5,829 nt of DNA from Candidatus Eiseniibacteriota bacterium (GTDB taxonomy: Bacteria; Eisenbacteria; RBG-16-71-46). Of this stretch, positions 1 through 5,829 are shown in pieces; position 1 is the stretch's first letter, and each line of letters starts with the position of its first letter. Both the position numbers and the translations under genes were made by a program. The notes beneath the pieces are model-generated. The model searched no databases and had not been told where the DNA came from. It saw only the letters and a program-made list of their open reading frames with translations. Where the stretch lies: NCBI GenBank assembly GCA_005893185.1, contig VBOS01000276.1, positions 1-5,829 on the forward strand. Reading direction: 5' to 3'.

Positions 1-936
1 CACGGTGCGCACGAACGCGAGCTGCACCTCTTCGGGCATGCTCGACGACATGCCGTTCACGTAGATCTCGGGCACGTCGCGGCCCTCGGGCTCGAGGAAC
101 ACGTGGTGCGACGCGCGGTCGGCGAACTTGACCGCCTTGTCCTCGATCGAGGGGCAATAGCGCGGGCCGGTTCCCTGGATCGCGCCGGAGTAGAGCGGCG
201 AGAGATGCAAGTTCTCGCGGATCACGGCGTGCGTGCGCTCGTTGGTGCCGGTCAGCCAGCACAGCGCCTGGTCCAGCTCGAGCCGCTCCGTCCAGTGCGA
301 GAACGGCACAGGCGGCTCGTCGCCGGGCTGCGGCGTGACAGCGTCCCAGTCGATCGAGTCGCGGTGGAGGCGCGGCGGAGTCCCGGTCTTGAGCCGGCCG
401 CGCTCGAGCCCCAGCTCGGCGAGGCACTCGGAGAGCGCCACCGCCGCGTGCTCCCCGATGCGCCCGCCCGCGAGCCGCTTCGGCCCGATGTGAATGAGCC
501 CGTTCAGGAACGTGCCGGGCGTGATGACGGCCGCGCGGCAATCCAGCATCCGGCCGTCGGCAAGCTCCACCGCGCGCACAGCGCCTCGCTCGAGCCGCAC
601 GTGGTTCGCCACGCCGCTGACGCGCGTGAGCCCCGCGATGGAATCCAGGTATCGCGTCATCTCGAGCGAGTAGCGCGCCTTGTCGCATTGCGCGCGCGGC
701 GACCACACCGCCGGCCCGCGCCCGCGGTTCAGCATCTTGAACTGGATCCCGGCGCGATCGGTCACGATCCCCATCACGCCGCCGAGCGCGTCGATCTCGC
801 GCACCATGTGGCCCTTCGCGATCCCGCATGCCACAGCGGCCTCGCAGCCCGCGTGGCCCGCGCCGACCACGACCACGTCGAACGCAGCTTCGCGCGCGAG
901 AGCGGGGGCGCTGGCGGCCGTCTCGCGCACGCTCAT
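1..936 (-). CDS. mnmG: MnmG (GidA), tRNA U34 modification FAD enzyme, N-terminal part with an internal in-frame gap
   Basis: MnmG is the FAD- and NADH-binding partner of MnmE. The first 312 codons are visible; the C-terminal half lies left of position 1. Conserved features: the dinucleotide-binding VVGAGHAG (23-30), KGHMVREIDALGG, AGIQFKMLN, GPAVWSPRAQ, TPGTFLNG, GRLKTGTPPR, TNERTH and the family signature GPRYCPSIEDK (257-267, C261 corresponding to E. coli C277). Between CEAAVAC (31-37) and GIAKGH (38-43), the roughly 27 residues present in E. coli MnmG (positions 26-52, including CNPAIG and Cys47) are absent, with the frame kept. The second beta-strand of the FAD fold should be lost, so activity is doubtful. 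The start ATG at 936 overlaps the mnmE stop (ATGA) and is preceded only by a weak GGGAA. Family assignment is certain; whether it is a working gene, a pseudogene or an artefact is open. Confidence 0.93.
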   Translation of the reverse strand, partial: MSVRETAASAPALAREAAFDVVVVGAGHAGCEAAVACGIAKGHMVREIDALGGVMGIVTDRAGIQFKMLNRGRGPAVWSPRAQCDKARYSLEMTRYLDSIAGLTRVSGVANHVRLERGAVRAVELADGRMLDCRAAVITPGTFLNGLIHIGPKRLAGGRIGEHAAVALSECLAELGLERGRLKTGTPPRLHRDSIDWDAVTPQPGDEPPVPFSHWTERLELDQALCWLTGTNERTHAVIRENLHLSPLYSGAIQGTGPRYCPSIEDKAVKFADRASHHVFLEPEGRDVPEIYVNGMSSSMPEEVQLAFVRTV

Positions 937-2432
937 TTCCCGATGCAGAAGCGGCTGAAGATGCGATCGAGCAGGTCTTCGCCCACCGCCCTGCCCGTCA
1001 CCTCGCCAATCGCGGCGAGGCCCTCGCGCAGCTCGAGCGCCACGATCTCGCCCGGCTCGCCGCGCGCTGCGATCGCACTCGCCCGCACCAGCGCCTCGCG
1101 CGCCCGGGTGAGCGCATCGACGTGACGGGCATTCCCGACCGCGCCCGCGTGACCGCCGGCCGCGCCCGCGCCCAGCAATGAAGCGAGCGCAGCTCGCAGC
1201 TCGTCCAGCCCCTCGCTGCGCGCGGCCGAGACCGCGACCACGCGCGCCGGCGGGCCCCCGCGCGCCTCCGGTCGCGCGACGCCCAACGGCACGGCGACGC
1301 CGGTCCCATTCCCGGGCGCGCCATCGAGCAGCGCCGTCACGTGCTCGGCGAGCGTGACCGCCGGCAGGTCGCGCTTGTTGAGCGCCGTGAGCACGCGCTT
1401 CGCGCGCAGCTTCTCCGCGATCCAGCGGTCCTCCGGCGCGAGGGGCGCGCCGCCGTCCACCACCCACAGCGCGACCGGGGACTCCTCGAGCGCCGCGTGC
1501 GTGCGTCCGATCCCGATCGCCTCGACCGGCTCCGTGCTCTCGCGCAGCCCGGCTGTGTCGGAGAGCGTCACGCGTACGCCCGCCACCTCGATCGCCTCGC
1601 TCACCCGGTCGCGCGTGGTGCCAGGCACCTCGGTCACGATCGCGCGCTCCTCGCCGAGCAGGGCGTTGAACAGCGACGACTTGCCGACGTTGGGCCGCCC
1701 CACGATCGGCACGCGCAGTCCCTCGCGAACGGCGCGCGTGTACTGGGAACCCTCGAGCAAAGATGCGAGCGCGCACTCCGCCTCGGCGATGGCCGCGCTC
1801 ACGTGCGGCGGCACTTCCACACCGCCCACTTCCTCCGCGAAGTCCACCCGGGCCTCGACCTCCGCCAGCGCGTTCGCCAACCCCTCGCTCACTGCTGCAA
1901 GCCGCCGCGACAGCTCGCCCGCGAGCTGCGACGTCGCCAGCTCGTGCGCAGCCACGGTCTCCGCTTGGATCACGTCCGCCACCGCCTCGGCCTGCGCGAG
2001 ATCGATCCGCCCGTTGAGGAAGGCGCGCAGCGTGAACTCGCCCGGCCGTGCCAGCCGCGCCCCCGCCGCCAGCAGCGCATCGAGCACGCGCCGCGCCGGC
2101 AAACTCCCGCCATGGCACGAGATCTCGACCACGTCCTCGCGCGTGTACGAATGCGGCGCGCGGAACAACGCGACGACCACTTCGTCGATGCGATGGGTCA
2201 CGGACTCCGGAGGACGCCCGGCACCGGCAGAACTCCGCGGTCCGCGATGAATCGGCGCCGCCGCCCACCCGTGATGCAGCGTGCTACCGGCTGCGCCCGC
2301 GAGCGGCCGCGAACCGCGAAACACGGCATCCGCGATCGCCACCGCCCGCGCTCCGCTCACGCGCACCACCGCGAGACCTGCGGCACCCGGCGCGGTCGCG
2401 ATCGCGGCGATCGTGTCGTCGAGTGTAGGCAT
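933..2432 (-). CDS. mnmE: MnmE, tRNA U34 modification GTPase
   Basis: With MnmG, MnmE adds the (carboxymethyl)aminomethyl group to carbon 5 of wobble uridine in certain tRNAs, using a methylene-THF-derived carbon and potassium-dependent GTP hydrolysis. The product is 499 residues; E. coli MnmE has 454. The N-terminal folate-binding domain begins DDTIAAIATAPG and contains RPGEFTLRAFLNGRIDLAQAEA (by its parts PGEFT and DLAQAEA, about 129-150). The G domain shows all motifs: GRPNVGKS (245-252, N248 being the potassium-binding Asn position), GTTRD (271-275), DTAG (292-295), NKRD (352-355) and SA (402-403). It ends in the diagnostic FCIGK with the catalytic Cys (C496). Extra length comes mostly from a Gly/Pro/Arg-rich insert at about 56-80 and another between NKRD and SA at about 365-396. 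The stop overlaps the mnmG start as ATGA, fitting a 1:1 complex. Confidence 0.97.
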   Translation of the reverse strand: MPTLDDTIAAIATAPGAAGLAVVRVSGARAVAIADAVFRGSRPLAGAAGSTLHHGWAAAPIHRGPRSSAGAGRPPESVTHRIDEVVVALFRAPHSYTREDVVEISCHGGSLPARRVLDALLAAGARLARPGEFTLRAFLNGRIDLAQAEAVADVIQAETVAAHELATSQLAGELSRRLAAVSEGLANALAEVEARVDFAEEVGGVEVPPHVSAAIAEAECALASLLEGSQYTRAVREGLRVPIVGRPNVGKSSLFNALLGEERAIVTEVPGTTRDRVSEAIEVAGVRVTLSDTAGLRESTEPVEAIGIGRTHAALEESPVALWVVDGGAPLAPEDRWIAEKLRAKRVLTALNKRDLPAVTLAEHVTALLDGAPGNGTGVAVPLGVARPEARGGPPARVVAVSAARSEGLDELRAALASLLGAGAAGGHAGAVGNARHVDALTRAREALVRASAIAARGEPGEIVALELREGLAAIGEVTGRAVGEDLLDRIFSRFCIGK

Positions 2433-2440
2433 CGGATGAG

Positions 2441-2446
2441 TCCTCC
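2441..2446 (-). promoter_or_regulatory. Strong Shine-Dalgarno of mnmE
   Basis: GGAGGA on the minus strand lies 8 bases before the ATG at 2432-2430. It decides the mnmE start. The frame is open upstream to an ATG at 2495, but that would add 21 Arg-rich residues absent from the family. Confidence 0.85.
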
Positions 2447-2474
2447 AAATCGATCGGCGCCGAGCCCTGGGAAG

Positions 2475-2508
2475 AGCCCGGCGCCGTCGCTCCAACCCGT
2501 GCCGGGCT
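2475..2508 (-). other. GC-rich hairpin at the jag stop codon, jag-mnmE gap
   Basis: AGCCCGGC (2475-2482) and GCCGGGCT (2501-2508) are perfect 8-base inverted repeats around an 18-base loop. In the transcript the 5' arm starts inside the jag TAG stop codon. The sequence after the 3' arm (CTTCCCAGGG) lacks a U-run, so it is not a classical terminator and mnmE is probably cotranscribed. It could be an attenuator, a 3'-end stabiliser or a processing site. The octamer CGGCGCCG occurs at 2479-2486 and again at 2455-2462. Confidence 0.45.
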
Positions 2509-3637
2509 ATTCGCCTTCTTCCGGGGCTCCCGGGAAGTCGGCGGGCGCCACCGCCAGGCGTTTGATCATGCCCGAGCCCAGCGCGTAGGTCTTGACCCGG
2601 CCGTCGTCGCGCAGCGCGACGTGGATCACGCGGCGCTCCTGCGCGTTCAGGTACTCGGTGACCGCCTCCGACTGATTCTCGACCGCCTCGTCTGCGAGCT
2701 TCTGCGCGAGCGCCCTCAGCTCGTCTTCGCGTCGCTTCCAGAATTCGTTGATCTCGAGCTGCAGGTGGTAACGAGTGCCCTCGCCGCGATTGAGCATGCG
2801 GTTCAGGATGTGCTGGAGGGCCTGGCGCACCTCGCCCTTGCGCCCGGTGAGCAGCTCCTCGCGCTCGGGTACGGTGGCTGTCACGTCCACGCGGTCCCCT
2901 TCGCCGGTCGCAGTCACCGTGGCCTCAAAGCCCATCGCCTTGAAGAGCTCCTCGGTCCAGTGCTTCCCCTGGGCCTCGAGCTCGGCGGGCGAGAGCGCAG
3001 GCCCCGCGTGCTCGGACACACCCGCCGCAGCTGCATCGGAGGAGCGCGGCGCGCGCGGCGCCTCCGCCATGTCGGAAGCGCCCGGCCGCGGCCCCGCAGG
3101 CAAGCGTTCCATCCCCTCGCGTCCGCGATCGCGACCGCCTCGGCGCCCACGCCGGCGCCGGCCATCGCCCTCCGTCCCGGACTCGCCGCGGTAGCCCGCC
3201 GCGCGCTCGCCGTCCCGTGGGCGCTGCGTCGTCGGCCCACCGCGCTCGACCCGCGCCGGCGGGCCCACGGCCGGGCGGTCGCCGCCGCCCTTCCGCTCGC
3301 CCCGGAAGCGATCGCGCCCGGTGCCAGCCTCGCGGCGTCCGTCGCCGCCCCTGTGCTCGCGACGCTCGCGACCGCCACCGCGCCCCTCGCGCCCGCGATC
3401 GCGGCGCCCGCCGCCCGTGCGCTCGGCGGGCTCTTGAATCGGTCCGCCGGGGCGCGGCATGATGCGGACCTTGTACGGCCGCGCGCCGAGCCCGAGGAAC
3501 CCGCCCGAGCCTTCCTCGAGCATGGTGATCATCACCTCGGCGCGCGAGAGGCCGAGGGCCTCGAGCCCCTTGCGCACCGCGTCGTCCAGCGTGCGGCCTT
3601 CGAAGATGGAACCCGGCTTGGATCCTGGTCGTGTCAT
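2507..3637 (-). CDS. jag: Jag/KhpB (EloR) RNA-binding protein with long Arg/Gly-rich linker
   Basis: The 376-residue product has the three-part Jag architecture. Residues about 11-60 form the Jag-N domain (IFEGRTLDDAV... EEGSGGFLGLGARPYKVRI). Residues about 226-295 are a KH domain with its GxxG loop as GRKG (265-268), followed by LQHILNRMLNR. Residues about 300-365 are an R3H domain with the Rx3H motif as RRVIH (R335, H339). Between Jag-N and KH lies a low-complexity linker, about 62-215, very rich in Arg and Gly with several RGG-like triplets. Jag/KhpB binds RNA in the cytoplasm and in Gram-positive bacteria affects cell elongation and envelope genes; its role in Gram-negative lineages is poorly defined. 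Its place between yidC and mnmE is the conserved one. The R3H end (YALGSGMIKRLAVAP) departs somewhat from the usual form. The stop is TAG at 2509-2507. Confidence 0.95.
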   Translation of the reverse strand: MTRPGSKPGSIFEGRTLDDAVRKGLEALGLSRAEVMITMLEEGSGGFLGLGARPYKVRIMPRPGGPIQEPAERTGGGRRDRGREGRGGGRERREHRGGDGRREAGTGRDRFRGERKGGGDRPAVGPPARVERGGPTTQRPRDGERAAGYRGESGTEGDGRRRRGRRGGRDRGREGMERLPAGPRPGASDMAEAPRAPRSSDAAAAGVSEHAGPALSPAELEAQGKHWTEELFKAMGFEATVTATGEGDRVDVTATVPEREELLTGRKGEVRQALQHILNRMLNRGEGTRYHLQLEINEFWKRREDELRALAQKLADEAVENQSEAVTEYLNAQERRVIHVALRDDGRVKTYALGSGMIKRLAVAPADFPGAPEEGE

Positions 3638-3643
3638 GACGAA

Positions 3644-3647
3644 CCTC
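3644..3647 (-). promoter_or_regulatory. Ribosome binding site of jag
   Basis: GAGG on the minus strand ends 6 bases before the ATG at 3637-3635, a normal Shine-Dalgarno position. It supports this start, which also gives the complete Jag N-terminal domain. Confidence 0.6.
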
Positions 3648-3736
3648 GCTCTGCGGCGCGGCGGAAGATGCGTGCGATCGTAGACTCCCGCCCTAGGCCT
3701 CGCGAACCGTGAATGATCCGCGGGCGGCGTGAGGCG

Positions 3737-3778
3737 AGCCGATGTCTCTCTTGCGAGCCGGCTCCTCCCGCATCGGCT
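3737..3778 (-). repeat. Inverted repeat (8-bp stem, 26-base loop)
   Basis: AGCCGATG at 3737-3744 pairs perfectly with CATCGGCT at 3771-3778. The loop contains the self-complementary decamer GAGCCGGCTC (3755-3764). One copy of the direct repeat GCGAGCCG (3734-3741) overlaps the left arm, and the second (3753-3760) lies in the loop. No T-run follows in the minus direction. It could be a structured 5' leader element of jag mRNA. In such GC-rich DNA a chance 8-bp stem is also possible. Confidence 0.35.
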
Positions 3779-3790
3779 TCAGCGCCCGCG

Positions 3791-3806
3791 ATGTGGACCC
3801 CCACAT
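3791..3806 (-). repeat. Inverted repeat (6-bp stem, 4-base loop)
   Basis: ATGTGG at 3791-3796 and CCACAT at 3801-3806 are perfect reverse complements around a 4-base loop. In the minus-strand transcript this gives a short stable hairpin between yidC and jag. It is not followed by a U-rich tract, so it is not a standard intrinsic terminator. It could be an mRNA processing site, a leader element, a palindromic protein-binding site, or chance. Confidence 0.4.
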
Positions 3807-3878
3807 TACTTCTCCGCCTTCCCTGAGACCACGAGTGTTTCCGAGCCCGCGCCCCGGCCCGGATTCCGCTCGGCCGCC

Positions 3879-5741
3879 TCAGCGCCGAGCTCCGCGCCGC
3901 CGCCCCTCGTTCCCCACCGCCGGGACGACCGCGGGTGCAGCGACCGTCGTCACGGCTCCGTCCTCGCGCAGCAGCAGCCACTGCTGGAGCGCGGTCAGGA
4001 GGTTCATCACCGTCCAGTAGAGCACCAGCCCGGACGGCAGATTGTAGAAGAACACCAGCATCATCACATTCATCATGTACATGGTCGGCGCCTGCCGCGG
4101 ATCGCTCGGCGTCAGCTTTTGCTGGAGCAGCCCCGAGCCCGACATCAGGACCGGCAGCAGCCGCAGCGGGAATCCCGCCACGCTGAGCAGCACGTCGGGC
4201 GCCGAGAGGTCGCTGATCCAGCCTACGAACGGCGCCTGCCGGAGCTGGATGGCGTTGAAGAGCACCTGGTAGAGCCCGAGCAGCAGCGGCATCTGCAGCA
4301 CCATGGGCAGGCAGCCGCCCGCGGGGTTCACCTTGTTGTCGCGGTAGAGCGCCATGACCGCTGTGTTCATCGTCGTGGCGTCGTTCTTGTACTTGGCGCG
4401 GATGCGCTCCACCTCGGGCTGGAGCCTCTGCATCTTGCGCATGCTCTTCATGCTCGACATGTTGAGCGGGTGGAGCACGACCCGCACCAGAGTTGCGAGC
4501 CCGATGATCGCGACCCCGTAGTTGCGCACCAGGGCGAAGAGCCAGTTCATCAGGCGCAGCAGCAGGGAGCTGAACGGGAGGATCCAGCTCCAGCCCAGGT
4601 CCACCGCGCGGTCGAGGCGCAGGTGGTAGCGCGAGAGCCCGAAGTACTCGCTGGGGCCGAAGTAGAGCAGGTAGCGATGCACGGGATGCTCGGGGCTCGG
4701 GAGCCCGACCACCAGCGAGTTCGCCACCAGCTCCTGCTCGGGGCGCGCCTGGGGCCCGAGGATCGCGAGATCCTCCGCGCTCAGGATGCGGCGCTCGGCC
4801 GCTGAGCGCACGCCGCGCGCGGGGCCATCCACCAGCGCCACCGCGCCGATGAAGTAGCGGGTCTGCACAGCCGCCCACGCCGCGTTGCCGTCGAAGGCGC
4901 GCGCGCCCTTCAAGAGCCCGGGCGCGTGCTCGCGATGGAGGTTGTCGCCGACCAGGCTGGTCGCGCGCAGCGAGCGCAGGTCGGTCGGCAGCGTGGCCTC
5001 GGTCACAAGCGGCCATGAGCGCGCCGTGAGCGAGTAGTCGGTGAGCCTCGGGTCGGCGCGCACGCCCGTCATCTCGACCGCGAGATCGAGCGCGTAGTCT
5101 CCGGGCCTGAGGCGATAGGTCTGGCGCACGACCAGCCCCGAGCTGTCGCGCAGCGTGAAGGTCAGGGCACGGATCTGCCCCGATGCGTCGAGGCTCTCGC
5201 TCTCGGCATAGTCCGCCCCCGCCTGCGATACGAGGCCTTCGCCCGAGCCGAGGTCCAAGCCGAAGGTAGGCTCGCCCCCGAGCGTCACCCACGCGGCCTC
5301 GGGGTACTCGCCGGCCCGGCTGGGGTGCACGTGGCCCTTGCCTGTGAGCTTCTGCGCGGACGCGTAGTGCTTGAGCGCGATCGATGTGAGACGCGCGCCC
5401 CGGGTGGAGAAGGTCGCCCGGTAGAGCGGCGTCTCGACCTGGATCAATCGCTCGGGCGCCGCCCCTGCCGGCGGGGGCGTGGCGATGCGTGCCAGCTCAT
5501 GCGAGCCGGCGCCCGCGGGCGATCCGGTCTGCGTCGCACCCGGCTGGCCGGCTGCGCCCGCGCCTGCGCTGCCGGGCAGGCCGGCGCGGCGCGCGCGCGA
5601 CGTGTCGGCCGGCGCAACTGCGCTGCGCCGCTGCGGCTCCATGTAGCGCCCGAGACCCGCCCAGCGCATGAGCTGGGGGTAGAACAGGAGGAAGAGGACG
5701 CAGAGCGCGATCGCGAGGATGGTCCGGCGATCCATCATCAT
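3879..5741 (-). CDS. yidC: YidC, inner-membrane protein insertase (Oxa1/Alb3 family, Gram-negative type)
   Basis: YidC inserts and folds inner-membrane proteins, alone or with SecYEG. The product is 620 residues from the ATG at 5741, somewhat longer than the roughly 550 of E. coli. Domains in order: a hydrophobic anchor at about residues 7-24 (ILAIALCVLFLLF), an Ala/Pro/Gly-rich linker to about 96, a periplasmic P1 beta-domain at about 97-375, then the five-helix insertase core. The core shows the groove arginine in LVRVVLHPL (R420, equivalent by alignment to E. coli R366), the cytoplasmic hairpin with SMRKMQRLQP, then KVNPAGGCLPM, RQAPFVGWISDLS and LPSGLVLYW. The tail GRRRGARR is basic, as expected for ribosome contact. 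The frame stays open to 5807, but three consecutive ATG codons at 5741, 5738 and 5735 mark the likely start. The first forms an ATGA overlap with the yidD stop. No clear Shine-Dalgarno precedes it, so coupling to yidD is likely. Confidence 0.97.
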   Translation of the reverse strand: MMMDRRTILAIALCVLFLLFYPQLMRWAGLGRYMEPQRRSAVAPADTSRARRAGLPGSAGAGAAGQPGATQTGSPAGAGSHELARIATPPPAGAAPERLIQVETPLYRATFSTRGARLTSIALKHYASAQKLTGKGHVHPSRAGEYPEAAWVTLGGEPTFGLDLGSGEGLVSQAGADYAESESLDASGQIRALTFTLRDSSGLVVRQTYRLRPGDYALDLAVEMTGVRADPRLTDYSLTARSWPLVTEATLPTDLRSLRATSLVGDNLHREHAPGLLKGARAFDGNAAWAAVQTRYFIGAVALVDGPARGVRSAAERRILSAEDLAILGPQARPEQELVANSLVVGLPSPEHPVHRYLLYFGPSEYFGLSRYHLRLDRAVDLGWSWILPFSSLLLRLMNWLFALVRNYGVAIIGLATLVRVVLHPLNMSSMKSMRKMQRLQPEVERIRAKYKNDATTMNTAVMALYRDNKVNPAGGCLPMVLQMPLLLGLYQVLFNAIQLRQAPFVGWISDLSAPDVLLSVAGFPLRLLPVLMSGSGLLQQKLTPSDPRQAPTMYMMNVMMLVFFYNLPSGLVLYWTVMNLLTALQQWLLLREDGAVTTVAAPAVVPAVGNEGRRRGARR

Positions 5742-5829
5742 CGCACCGGGTCGTAGCCGCTCGCGCCGAACGGATGGCAGCGCAAGAGCCGCCGTAGCGC
5801 GAGCCACACGCCCTTCCAGCCGTGCCGCG
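5738..5829 (-). CDS. yidD: YidD, membrane protein insertion efficiency factor (C-terminal fragment)
   Basis: Only the last 29 codons and the TGA stop are inside the window; the start lies beyond position 5829. The visible peptide contains LLRCHPF followed by GASGYDPV, which matches the conserved HPF...GYDPV C-terminal signature of the small YidD family (usually about 70-100 residues). YidD is a membrane-associated protein that helps YidC-dependent insertion of inner-membrane proteins, and its gene is commonly found between rnpA and yidC. Here the stop codon TGA (5740-5738) overlaps the first ATG of yidC as ATGA, so the two are probably translationally coupled. The upstream cysteine-rich part of the family cannot be seen. 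Identification rests on the terminal motif plus gene order, which together are convincing. Confidence 0.9.
   Translation of the reverse strand, partial: RHGWKGVWLALRRLLRCHPFGASGYDPVR

Larger units (their letters stand above)
3638..3878. other. yidC-jag intergenic region
   Basis: This stretch of about 240 bases between the yidC stop and the jag start is the longest non-coding interval in the window. It is locally less GC-rich around 3801-3840 than the flanking genes. It contains two inverted repeats (3791-3806 and 3737-3778), a direct repeat of GCGAGCCG at 3734-3741 and 3753-3760, and a 37-codon open frame (3693-3806, minus). I find no convincing sigma-70 promoter with a good -35/-10 pair and no hairpin followed by a T-run. 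It is a plausible place for a promoter or leader controlling jag-mnmE-mnmG, but that is inference from position. Confidence 0.5.

Noticed and set aside
103..1125. A 340-codon plus-strand frame opposite mnmG
   Set aside because: The opposite strand encodes clear MnmG motifs. The plus-strand product is Arg/Ala/His-rich, shows no family features, and crosses the mnmE-mnmG junction.
2433..2495. N-terminal extension of MnmE to an upstream ATG at 2495
   Set aside because: It would add an Arg-rich 21-residue peptide unlike the family, and would place the strong GGAGGA inside the coding region. The ATG at 2432 fits both the ribosome binding site and the family N-terminus.
1341..2588. Long plus-strand open frames (415 and 298 codons) opposite mnmE
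   Set aside because: They lie antisense to a gene with full MnmE motifs. Their products are Arg/His/Ala/Ser-rich with no recognisable domain, as expected for antisense frames in high-GC DNA.
2621..3712. A 363-codon plus-strand frame opposite jag
   Set aside because: It is the antisense shadow of the Jag gene. Its low-complexity Ala/Arg/Pro sequence arises from the RG-rich linker on the other strand.
3683..3720. Possible -10-like element (TACGAT) upstream of jag on the minus strand
   Set aside because: No -35 element lies at an acceptable spacing; the nearest TTGACA-like match is about 25 bases away.
3729..4805. A 358-codon plus-strand frame opposite yidC
   Set aside because: The product is dominated by His, Gln, Glu and Arg, the pattern produced by reading antisense to hydrophobic membrane-protein codons. 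It shows no family resemblance.
3634..5292. A 552-codon minus-strand frame overlapping yidC and the yidC-jag gap
   Set aside because: It is out of frame with yidC. Its product is Arg/Ala/Gly-rich with no domain, while the YidC frame has all expected membrane segments and motifs.

Overview
The window is a compact, single-direction gene cluster on the minus strand of a high-GC bacterium. Read in the direction of transcription, from position 5829 down to 1, it holds yidD (3' end only), yidC, jag (khpB), mnmE and mnmG (5' part only). This is the conserved block that often lies next to rnpA/rpmH near the chromosomal origin. YidC has a large periplasmic P1-type domain between its first membrane segment and its insertase core, so the organism has a Gram-negative envelope. 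Strong GC bias at third codon positions and long Ala/Arg/Gly-rich linkers suggest a GC-rich soil or sediment lineage. A phylum cannot be fixed from these genes alone.

Layout: the yidD 3' end (5738-5829) overlaps yidC (3879-5741) by four bases. A gap of about 240 bases with two inverted repeats (3638-3878) precedes jag (2507-3637). A 74-base gap, with a hairpin starting at the jag stop codon and a strong ribosome binding site, precedes mnmE (933-2432). The mnmE stop overlaps the mnmG start by four bases (ATGA), and mnmG runs off the left edge at position 1. I see no RNA genes, insertion sequences, CRISPR arrays or attachment sites. The long plus-strand open frames are composition shadows of these genes.

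The genes form two functional pairs around an RNA-binding protein. YidD and YidC serve insertion of proteins into the inner membrane. MnmE and MnmG form the complex that modifies U34 of certain tRNAs to (carboxymethyl)aminomethyl-uridine. Jag is a KH/R3H RNA-binding protein between them.

The most notable observation is in mnmG. The reading frame is continuous, but by comparison with remembered MnmG sequences about 27 residues are missing, exactly in frame, right after the FAD-binding GxGxxG motif. The missing part includes the conserved CNPAxGG segment with its essential cysteine. Either this is a real deletion that should cripple MnmG, or it is an assembly or clone artefact. It deserves checking first.
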